A stretch of DNA of 16,492 bases from Byssochlamys sp. IMV 00236 (lineage: Eukaryota; Ascomycota; Eurotiomycetes; Eurotiales; Thermoascaceae), in NCBI GenBank assembly GCA_001931875.2, contig MSJH02000090.1, positions 1 through 16,492 on the forward strand, read 5' to 3'. Below the pieces are notes generated by a model. It saw only the letters and a list, made by a program, of their open reading frames with translations. It was not told the origin of the DNA and did not search any database. The position numbers and the translations under genes are program-made. The stretch's first letter is position 1; the number at the start of each line of letters is the position of its first letter. This document shows positions 8,860 to 16,492 of this stretch, piece after piece.

Positions 8860-9551
8860 ATGAGTCACTTTCCTTCAGGTTGGTTTTATATTCAGTCGAA
8901 ATGTTCACACAAGATGGTCTTGGACGTCACGCAAGACTCACTAAAGGTTGGAATGTACTGAGAAACTTTTAAACTAATTTACATGTCATTTAGGCAGCAG
9001 CCAAAGTGATTGTTTGGCCAAAAAAGACAAAAGACAATGACAACCAACTCTGGATGTATGATCATGGATATATTATCAATAAAAACTCGGGAATGGGTAA
9101 ACGCATGATAAGAAAGCAACTCAGTGTTATTAAATATAAAAAAGTGTTGGATGTGCAGGGAGGGGTTATAGAAAGTGATAAGCAAATAATTCAATATAGA
9201 AGGAAAATGGTAGAAGATGCTCATAACCAGAGATGGAATTATAGAGATGATGGCTTTATTTACCTTCAAGCCAATCCTAACCTTGTACTTGATATTAGAG
9301 TAAGTGTGAATTTACTTGGTAAAGAAGATATTATTCAAAAACATATTTAGGGAAACTGGACCAAGCCAGGCACCATTGTTTTGTTGTATGAACGCAAATA
9401 TAAAGATAATCTCAATCAGTTATGGGATTTGATCCCATATGAACCAGTGTCGGATCAATCTAGCGTCCTTAGTCCATCGATACATTCACAAAATACAGAA
9501 GTCAATGACGATGATGACTATGCGTTTAGCTCAGCTAGTTATGCTTTGTAA
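8860..9551 (+). CDS. Ricin-B-like beta-trefoil lectin, intracellular
   Basis: Four exons, 8860-8946, 8994-9096, 9145-9299 and 9351-9551, give 181 residues; introns are 47, 48 and 51 nt. The protein is a threefold repeat, each unit having an aromatic/Ile start, an LD-V/I turn and a closing Q-x-W: GWFYIQSK...VLDV...QLW (Trp49), YIINKNSGMVLDVQGG...QRW (Trp94), FIYLQANPNLVLDIR...QLW (Trp140). This is the ricin B-type beta-trefoil, a carbohydrate-binding fold. No signal peptide is visible, so it is probably cytosolic. Residues 141-181 form a Ser/Asp-rich tail. Splicing is supported because each junction restores repeat spacing: removing 9097-9144 turns a 16-residue insert into the continuous SGMVLDVQGG. 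Intron 1 has an unusual GTTGGA donor, so that junction is least certain. The ligand is unknown; Mucoromycota have many such small proteins. Confidence 0.86.
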
Positions 9552-9557
9552 AATAAA
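9552..9557 (+). terminator. Poly(A) signal of the lectin gene
   Basis: AATAAA begins immediately after the TAA stop codon of the lectin gene. The 288 nt to the lipase stop codon on the other strand holds nothing else I can support. Confidence 0.45.
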
Positions 9558-9839
9558 TACCTCATTCTACGCACATGCATCTCTTGCAAAAATCACTAGA
9601 TGTATTTTTGGACCAGTGCGACATCAACTTTATGTTCCAGTAATAGTACACTGTGCACGATCTATATCACATGCTTTACTTGTACAAAAGCTGGCTAGAG
9701 CACAAGTGTTTTTGTGTCAAGCAGATCACAAACGTATAAAGTAACCACTACAAAATAATTCCTTCAGAGTCAATACTAAAGCTTGCTCCACTATGAAAAA
9801 GAATGTACCACTCTTTGCAAGATTGAAGTCAGGAGACGA

Positions 9840-12800
9840 TTAACTGAAATAGCCTTTATTTAATAACTTGATTGCCTTTTCATACATATTTGGAGAATGA
9901 TCCATAAACATAGTTTTCGAGAAAACGATCTCTGAAAACCTAGCTTGTATGTTATTACACAAACTAAACTGTACCATGTAAGCAGTTTTATGCTTTGATT
10001 CTTGTGTCTTTTCTTGAGACGATGTAGACCTTGATTGGGTATGTTGAGCTAGTTGAGGCACAGCTTCTATAAGGTATGTAGTGGCTGGAGGGAATAATTT
10101 TTCTGCGTTCATATCAGCTCGCATCGTCTTGATCAATGCCCAAAACCATTGCTCATTCTCTTCTTCTTCTGGAGTAATTTCGTTTGTTTTTTTCTTTTGG
10201 TAATAAGAAAGTATTCGCGAAAGGATTTCATCAGCAACATGACTTTCTTCATGAAGACTGACTGCAACGTTTTTGAAATCTTTGAGTAAGCCTAGACTCA
10301 GACTACTAACAATATCATAGCCATGAACGACGCTCGTGATCAGTCCTTGACCACAGTATTCGCTAAGTGCCAAAGACATGACACAAGGGGATCCATAAGT
10401 ATAGCAGTGAATGGGTCGACCTGCAGGTAAGCCTGATAGTTCAGACGTCACAAACGGACATGACTCTCTTTTGATAGAGGATGTTGTAAGCGCACTCAGT
10501 AGCTTTCCTTCGTTTTCAGCTGTTGCTTGTTTTCTTGACAAATAATGAGTTCTTTCTTCACTCCAAAGAATACTAAGCAAGCTCGCGACACCAGCGCCGA
10601 GTGAATGTCCACAGAGGACAAGACCATAATTGGGGTATGACTCTAGGCCCCTTTTGATAGCCTCAAATACTTTTCCCTTTTGCACTGCCATCATCTGAGC
10701 AGCCTCAAGCATACCACCGTGTGCGATGTAGCGTCTAGGAGAATCACAGTTTCCGTTTGCCTTCTTTTGTTCCTCATATAGTAGTTTGTCAGTAGGTAAC
10801 ACAAATTCTTTGTAGTCGCACGTTAGATCTGTCAAGATATCACTCAGACCAAGCGTTCCACGGCAGGTAAGCACAATGGCTTCAGCAAAATGATCTACTG
10901 TTACATAATGTACTAGAGCGTGAAGTTTGGAATGTGTTAATGAGCTTAGGATGCTGTCATCTGTGTAGCTCGACAGTAAAATATCGCTGACAGAGACACC
11001 AGTGTGGTGAGCAAAGGCGTGATGGTTTGGATGATGTGATTTTGGAAGCACGCTAGGGATATCACCAATCCCTAATATACGCATGAATGATTCTCCATAG
11101 GCAGCGCTGGCATAACGAATGAAGTGAGCAATATTAGTAATGATATGCTTGCGAGGAAAATTTTTAGGATTAGGTTCCATCTCCAGAACAGATGTCGCGT
11201 TGGGTGGACAAAGCCGAGAAGGTACTGAAGGGGAACGAATGAGTGACCTAGAAGACGACGTGGGCGTTATGTGTGGTGTTGTTGTGCAGTATGTTGTTGT
11301 TTTAAATGTTCTTGAGATGCTTGAGAGCGAGGTGACGCTGTTGATGGATGTAGACCTACGTAAACTATTGCTACTAATGGAATTTCTTCTAGAAGGTAAA
11401 GGTGGCGGAGGTGAGTTTGATCTTTGCTTCTTTTTTTTGCTTGAAAGGGCATCTGTGCCTTTTTGAATCAAGTTGGTAATGCTTTTTCTACGGCCAATAC
11501 TCTTCATTTTGAGTCCGCTCCATGATTTGCGTCGTTTTGGGGTTGATTTGGCTTCCGTGAGGTTTGTAGAGTTGCCTGGCAACGAAGGAAATGGCCGCTC
11601 TTCTGTATTATCAGAGTCCTGCTGATAATGGTGTATGCTGCTGCTGGCTGAAAGTGTGGAGCGCAATGTGGTTGAGGTACTAGTCACTGTTTGAACAGGC
11701 CCTTCTACAGTGGGATTTAAACGACCATCGTCTGGCGAAATGATTCCGTAGTTGGCCTGTCGTTCTACTTTTTTCCTTGCCAACTTCTTTGAGATAGAGG
11801 ATAGCATAATCTTGAATCCAGTTTTCTTTTGTGGCTTTGTCCATTGAACGCATTGAGATTCCTGTGTCTGTAGCCATGCTCCGGGAATGGTCAGCTCGTA
11901 AGAGGCATCTGGCTGAGTGTTGACAGCAGCCATAAAAGTTTCATTCTCTTCCTCGTCCGTTTGTTCAACAATCTGCTTTGCAAACGATTGCTCTGCTCCG
12001 CTGATATCAATTGGCTTGATACGAGTTGTCTTTGTTGTCGTACGTTTCGTGGTCGTGGTTATTTCGTACAAACCATAAGGCTCTCCTCTCTTATCATAAC
12101 TTAGGCAAACAGCTGCCTGCTCTTTTTCACTCTCGTCAATAGATGACCGATTATCACTTTCAGGAAATTCTGATGGTGTAACTGATAAAATTTCTTCCAA
12201 TTCATGAATGATGTCTGAATGTGATGATTTCTGGGCAGAACTAGAAGGAGTGGTATTGTCCTGCTTGTTTTGGAACTGTATTAATGACTGTTCATTCCTT
12301 TCTTCTTCAACAACCAAGCCTTTCCATAAAAGGTTGATATCCATTTGGCGAACGGTTCTATGGTGAGTGAAATTTTGAATTATAGCAAATGAGGTTATTG
12401 CTTTTGTTAATCCTGACAGGATGGCTACTTTGCCTATTTTAGCTAGCTTAAAGTCTGGATCCTTTACAAGTTCGTCGTGTACGAGTGTAATGATTGAAGC
12501 AATTGCTCGGGATGATTCGTTTGATCCGAATATTCCGTCGATAATGCCAACAGACTCTTCTGCAGCCTTTTTTTTTTTTTAGAAAAAATAAATAATCAGT
12601 AGATGTTTTCAAAGCCTTTATGATTAGTTACCATGAGGCCAGACTTGATGGTTTGGGATGTAAAATGTAAGCCTGAGAGTGCAAATAGCTCGACTAGGGT
12701 GAATGAATGATGAACAATATAGATGCCAAGGTTTGTATATTTATCTAGCACTTGCAAAAAACTAGTCCTAAGCAATGAATGAATATTGATTTAATGCCTA

Positions 12801-13102
12801 TTTGTTATCTTTTTTTTCTTTTACTTGTCAATTGATAAGTTGTTTGTAGAGGTTAATTCATGAAATTTTTTAGCTGTGGATAATGCATTGATGATAACGT
12901 GCCTAGAAACGCCAAAGGAAAACGATGTACTGTATTTAACAGATTCTATAAGAGCTTCTATCAAAAGAGATGAACAACGAATGGATAATCGAGCAGCCAA
13001 AGCAATTGCTGTGATAACGTTTGCTATTTGCTCTGGCAATAATGTTGATGGTGTATTATATAGTGTAGCTGAATAAGTAGTGATCCGAGTCGATACTTCC
13101 AT
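9840..13102 (-). CDS. Class-3 lipase, diacylglycerol-lipase type, with long regulatory N-terminus
   Basis: Three exons on the minus strand: 13102-12825, 12767-12632 and 12566-9840. Introns are 57 nt (GTAAAA...TAG) and 65 nt (GTAACT...AAG). The spliced product is 1046 residues. Exons 1-2 and the start of exon 3 encode a helical region (about 15-210) typical of fungal sn-1-specific diacylglycerol lipases, with segments such as FLQVLDKYTNLGIYIVHHSF and AAEESVGIIDGIFGSNESSR. About 220-600 is low-complexity, Ser/Thr-rich and basic. The catalytic domain follows: CRGT near 706-709 (oxyanion side), nucleophile Ser793 in GHSLGAG, probable Asp889 (HGYD) and His1028 (MDH). The enzyme should release fatty acid from acylglycerols, probably at a membrane, though no clear transmembrane segment is seen. 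The ATG has a good context (ACAATGG) after a pyrimidine-rich leader. The joins are in frame and restore family-like sequence; confidence in the family is high. Confidence 0.94.
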
Positions 13103-14421
13103 TGTTTAGTTAAAGAAGAGGAAAGAAGAATGAAAAGGGGAGACGAATTGTTTTTAATTACTCTTGTTTCATCACATGTGTTACAGACTCATGTGATAAG
13201 AGAGGACTACGTATGTCAACAAAAGATGGAGAAAGAGAGATACAGGGCGATAACTTACCTGGATATCCTATAAACAAATTGATCCTAATTATTATAGAAT
13301 CCTGATAGAGCTTAATTGGGTAAATATCAGCCAAGAGCAAAAATAATTGACGAAACAATAATTATAAAGGGTTACACGACTTGTTTTATCGTGAGGGTAA
13401 ACTTTCACTTGATTTTCACTTGTTACATTTTTCAATTATCTCATACAATGATCTATATACTTAATAAATAGCGTCGAGAGAGCGTGTTGCGGATAGCTGA
13501 GGATTATAGCAATCAACACAGATCAGCTATAGTCAAGCTGTACATTCTGAGATTCTATACAGTAACCCTCTCTCAATCTAGAACAGAACAGTGTTCTATC
13601 TTCCTAAAATCCAAGATTACAAAATCTGCCACCAATTTTCATTGTGGTGCAAATAATAGTTGGTAACTCTTTTGGAACAATAGTATACTTTTATATGAAG
13701 AATACAAGATTTTACTGGCCCTGCTCGTTATTTCGATTGAAGGATATTCTAGCCCCATTGAATATAATCCTTATTAGGCCCAAGTTGTTAATTTGATGGA
13801 AAACTATTTTATTCACTTTGAACTTTAACATGAAGATCGTAAGGCAAACTAATGAACGATTGTTAATGATTGGATTAGTGCCGATCACCACTCATGTAAT
13901 TTTTTCAAGGTTCTAATCGAACTTGCATAAAGCAAACTCTTGTTAAATATAAGCTCTCAAACATGGCCTTCGTATAAGGAAACGCCTTTAGTGAAATGTG
14001 CACGCGATTACTTTCCTTAATACTGAATTGATCAGAATTTCATCAGAGACCTGGAATCCACTTATCACTGACATGTCACAATACGATGCTATACCGCAAA
14101 CAATAATCGAAGAGTGAATATAAGCAATTAAACTGATATTTTTCTATTATTCATTCATTCATTTACAACTCATTTCGTAAGAAAGACGATATGGTCATCT
14201 TTATATCTGTAGAGAGGATTTACTACCTCTGCCAACTTATAAAATAGCCTATAGATACACTGCAATTCATGCAAAAGGAACATGATTACGATACAACTTC
14301 ATATGAAGATCTGACACTAGTAAAAGTTATTTATTTGTTTTAAATAACCAAAACAAAATATGTCCAGAGTATGTGGGGAAAAATTGACATCTTCCCACGC
14401 AAGTACATATGTTGAGTAGGG
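13103..14421. other. Gene-poor stretch upstream of the lipase gene
   Basis: Bases 13103-13140 are a pyrimidine-rich leader of the lipase gene (minus strand). A strong splice-donor sequence (CCAG|GTAAGT on the minus strand, boundary 13259/13258) and a TATA-like TTTATAAT at about 13361-13368 suggest a longer 5' leader with an intron. Further on is a small inverted repeat, ATAGCTGA (13493-13500) with TCAGCTAT (13523-13530). An AATAAA on the minus strand at 14330-14335 probably ends the micropeptide transcript. I see no other gene. Confidence 0.5.
14330..14335 (-). terminator. Poly(A) signal of the micropeptide candidate
   Basis: AATAAA on the minus strand lies about 87 nt downstream of the candidate's stop codon. 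AT-rich intergenic DNA often contains this hexamer, so it is only supporting evidence. Confidence 0.35.
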
Positions 14422-14490
14422 TTATCGAGGCTTAGGAGCAGGGTAAGGTCTTGGGAGAGCAGGCTTATCGGGTCTGATAGGTGATACCAT
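14422..14490 (-). CDS. Candidate proline-rich micropeptide, 22 residues
   Basis: The minus strand reads ATG at 14490-14488 and TAA at 14424-14422. The 22-residue product begins MVSPIRPDKP and ends YPAPKPR. Eight residues are Pro, at 4, 7, 10, 13, 15, 17, 19 and 21: first every third residue, then every second. The net charge is about +4. There is no signal peptide. The surroundings look like a complete small gene: TATATA at 14564-14570, then a pyrimidine-rich leader, then the ATG, and AATAAA (14330-14335) about 87 nt after the stop. PxxP spacing can bind SH3 domains, but that role is speculative. I do not recognise a family. Chance is the main alternative; an unspliced fragment of a larger gene is possible but no convincing splice sites were seen. 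Confidence 0.4.
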   Translation of the reverse strand: MVSPIRPDKPALPRPYPAPKPR

Positions 14491-14563
14491 GACGATAAAA
14501 CTTGAAGTATAAAAGTTGAAATGGAATGAAGAATAAAAAAAGTAAAGAAAGATTTATCTTATC

Positions 14564-14570
14564 TATATAT
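14564..14570 (-). promoter_or_regulatory. TATA box of the micropeptide candidate
   Basis: ATATATA on the minus strand sits about 75 nt upstream of the candidate start at 14490, and a pyrimidine-rich leader lies between them. This matches the arrangement at the acyl-CoA synthetase gene. Confidence 0.4.
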
Positions 14571-15544
14571 CATTTAAAACAAAGAGCTTCATCATATCAA
14601 ATCAATAAACAAACAAACGGCCCGCTTCCCTGACAACGTCCTTTTAAAGTAACAAAGAGGGAAAAAAAAGTTGTCACTAATAATGGATTTGTACGGATAC
14701 ATTTTCTTTAAATTATGACTAACGATGCTAAGGTTGAATATCCTGCAACAAACTATGAATGACTATGTGAGGTGAGAAATAAGACTCTATTGATCAAAAT
14801 ACGTCTAATGACAACATTCATAAATATCATCCGCTAAATGGTTTAGATCAACAATGGGCGCTAAATTGTGATAAGCTCCAATAGAGAATAAAAATTGATC
14901 AAGGTTTAGTACACTGTTACATTACGTCCATAACAGTCTTCTACCTTTTCCTCACAGCATGTCTCTAAGCTCTCCATCACTTGGCATAGAATCTTGTATG
15001 ACAAGGCGCACTATATTCCTGGGATGTATACTTCTTACCTTCAGAGAATAGTAGTAGCTCATTATACCAGAGGAGAAGGTTTTGTGACAAGCAATCAACA
15101 TACAAACCTTGGTTCATATTGCTGTTTACAAAAACTAAAGGATCCATTTCCACCATCCGGAAACAACAACAAATAATGCCATTAATCTCACAAAACTTGA
15201 TAACCTTTAGGAGATGGGGCTATCACTAACGGCGTCTTGTACACTTAACAAAGGTAGAGGATGCGTTTGTCATATTGAATAAATCCAAACTATTTTAAGT
15301 AGAACACTTTAACTCATCTTCTCTACTGCGTAATTTGCATGAATGATGCTCTCTGAGCATTAGCTACTTTATCAGTTTCCATTTATGGAAATGTCCCCTT
15401 TTTCTTTTTCTGGTGTATTTATCTTTCCCCTTTTTATCTCTTTTGTTTTAAAAGATATTCAAATGTACACAGGATAAAGGATAATCTTAATAAGCTAAAG
15501 CCATGAAGAATGCAAAACAGTTTACGATAAGATTTGGTGTAACC
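14571..15544. other. Gene-poor stretch
   Basis: The open frame at 14994-15176 (+) is short, has no recognisable domain and lacks promoter or splice support. Short pyrimidine-rich patches near 15395-15450 give low-complexity frames only. I see no gene here. Confidence 0.5.
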
Positions 15545-15672
15545 CATAACCTGTCTTATTGTAAACAAACAAATAAAAGGGAGTGAACGCATTCTTTTTC
15601 TTTTTCTTTTCTTTTCTCATTTTTTTTTTCTTCTTCTTTTTCTCAAACTATTCATTTGGTCTCTTGGTCTTT
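15545..15672 (+). promoter_or_regulatory. Promoter-like pyrimidine tract without an attached gene
   Basis: GTAAACAAACAAATAAAAGG near 15561-15580 holds a forkhead-type GTAAACA and a weak TATA-like AATAAAAG. It is followed from 15591 by about 80 nt of almost pure C/T, as in a strong fungal promoter and leader. No ATG follows until 15711, and that frame closes after 15 codons. Immediately downstream lie a palindrome and a decayed coding relic, so the original gene may have been disrupted or the promoter may drive a noncoding RNA. Confidence 0.35.
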
Positions 15673-15674
15673 TG

Positions 15675-15700
15675 GTAAGTTTTTTTTTAAAAAAACTTAC
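15675..15700. repeat. 26-nt near-perfect palindrome GTAAG-T9-A7-CTTAC
   Basis: GTAAG at 15675-15679, nine T, seven A and CTTAC at 15696-15700 form a symmetric element. Read on either strand it begins with GTAAGT, the best splice-donor sequence. It lies between the pyrimidine tract and the coding relic. Confidence 0.6.
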
Positions 15701-15754
15701 TCAGTACACAAGATGCTTTGGTTGTATATGTCCAGGTTCTTCGCGAACGTCTCA

Positions 15755-16194
15755 CTATGAAAGCTTATCGGACCCTTTCCTGACGAAGCCTGAAGCCCAC
15801 TCTAATCCCGCTATTCATACAAAGTAGGGAGCCCTCCGGACAGCCCCCCAAAAGTCAATAGATAGTGCGTCTGTGGTGAAGCTTATGACCCTCTCTTCTA
15901 AGGAAGCTTTCATAGCGTGTTCTAGTAGCTTAATTATCTGTGATATGGCTAGTTGACAAATCACTGTTGAATCATTTTCAATAGTATGGCCTCGTTGCCC
16001 ATATCTTTTGGTCTAGGCGTTATTGGCCGGTTTTGTTTTCGTCCTAGGTGTGCTTGGTTGTTTTGTTTTGGTCCTAGGTGTATTGGAATGGTTATCTGAC
16101 TGGTACTAATGGGGGATCGCCTGCACTGCGGTGTAGCTGGTCTGTCTGGAGAAGAGTTCCTTTTGAAGGTGGGCACCCTTCTTTGGAACGTCAA
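15755..16194 (-). pseudogene. Decayed coding relic, probably part of a mobile element
   Basis: On the minus strand, one frame is open from 16194 to 15961 (77 codons; Pro/Arg-rich, with repeated LGPKQNNQ/LGRKQN segments). A second frame, shifted by one base, is open from 16012 to a TGA at 15815-15817. It reads coding-like ICQLAISQIIKLLEHAM and, further on, TTDALSIDFWGAVRRAPYF. It continues past the TGA for 19 codons to a TAG at 15755-15757. The overlap of the two frames near 15961-16012 fits one frameshift plus one nonsense mutation in a once-continuous coding region. Local GC is higher than in the surrounding DNA. CTATGAAAGCTT (15755-15766) recurs inverted at 15904-15915. I could not identify the family with confidence: a retroelement Gag-like or recombinase-type ORF is plausible. 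Confidence 0.42.
16006..16082. repeat. Short tandem repeat, about 30-nt unit, 2.5 copies
   Basis: Two consecutive units (16023-16053 and 16054-16082) share TTTTGTTTTSGTCCTAGGTGT; a partial third, TTTTGGTCTAGGCG, precedes them at 16006-16019. The two full units carry the palindrome CCTAGG. On the minus strand the repeat encodes the LGPKQNNQ/LGRKQN periodicity of the relic. Confidence 0.6.
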
Positions 16195-16492
16195 CTAGCA
16201 ACAACCAAACTCGTTTAAATCTGTGGGCTATGGGACGTGTACTGACTTTTTTCTTCTCTCTTTTTTTAGGTAATCTTTATATTGGCTTCATAGTAAACAA
16301 TAAGCTATCTTTTTTTTTTCCTATCGTATTTTCTGTCTCTTTTTAATAATCTTGAAGCTAAAAGCATTTCAAGTATAATAATAAAGCTCTTTTCGTAACA
16401 CTCACTGATACATGCAGTAACAAGATAAGGGGATACATATGAATATCTGATCTTTGCTTGGTACTTCTTTTACATTACGCAGGCAGTTTATT
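16195..16492. other. Right edge, no gene seen
   Basis: AT-rich sequence with pyrimidine blocks at about 16238-16267 and 16309-16345 and a 3' splice-site-like TTTTTTTAG ending near 16269. No start codon with a meaningful frame follows. It could be part of a leader or intron of a plus-strand gene that begins beyond the window. Confidence 0.4.

Noticed and set aside
9439..9744. 101-codon plus-strand frame overlapping the lectin 3' end
   Set aside because: Its first third overlaps the lectin tail in another frame, and the rest has no domain or promoter.
13900..13930. Possible tRNA B-box GGTTCTAATCG
   Set aside because: No matching A-box, anticodon stem or acceptor stem could be found around it. 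No tRNA was seen anywhere in the window.
14850..14875. GGCGCTAAATTGTGAT resembles part of the 3366-3467 repeat copy
   Set aside because: Only about 16 bases match and the flanks do not align, so a third copy is not supported.

Overview
The window looks like nuclear DNA from a filamentous fungus, most likely an early-diverging one of the Mucoromycota (Mucorales-like). Evidence: AT-rich DNA; nine well-supported spliceosomal introns, all 47-65 nt, with GT...AG ends; TATA boxes followed by pyrimidine-rich leaders close to start codons; and families I associate with this group (a class-3 lipase with a long conserved N-terminal region, an intracellular three-fold QxW lectin, a four-LIM paxillin-like protein). 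The species cannot be named from sequence alone.

Layout. 1-185 (-): first 61 codons of a secreted pectinesterase, cut by the window edge. 186-4621: a 4.4 kb stretch with no gene I can support, holding several hairpins and an old inverted duplication (3366-3467 against 3689-3781). 4622-6836 (+): four-exon long-chain acyl-CoA synthetase ending in the peroxisomal signal AKL. 6885-8496 (-): two-exon four-LIM protein; its stop codon is only 48 nt from that of the synthetase. 8860-9551 (+): four-exon ricin-B-like beta-trefoil protein, divergent from the LIM gene. 9840-13102 (-): three-exon, 1046-residue class-3 (diacylglycerol-type) lipase whose first two exons are not apparent from the long 3' reading frame alone. 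13103-16492: mostly gene-poor. It holds a candidate 22-codon proline-rich micropeptide gene (14422-14490, -) with its own TATA box and poly(A) signal, a pyrimidine-rich promoter-like stretch (15545-15672, +), and a frameshifted, stop-containing coding relic (15755-16194, -) that is probably a decayed mobile element.

How the genes relate. There is no operon. The acyl-CoA synthetase (fatty-acid activation, probably in peroxisomes) and the lipase (acylglycerol hydrolysis) both belong to lipid breakdown, but they lie 3 kb apart with separate promoters and no sign of co-regulation. The LIM protein is probably a cytoskeletal/polarity scaffold. The most notable points are the proline-rich micropeptide candidate, the inverted duplication, the interleaved poly(A) signals of the synthetase/LIM gene pair, and stop-free introns whose retention would change a zinc finger (LIM) or insert 16 residues (lectin).
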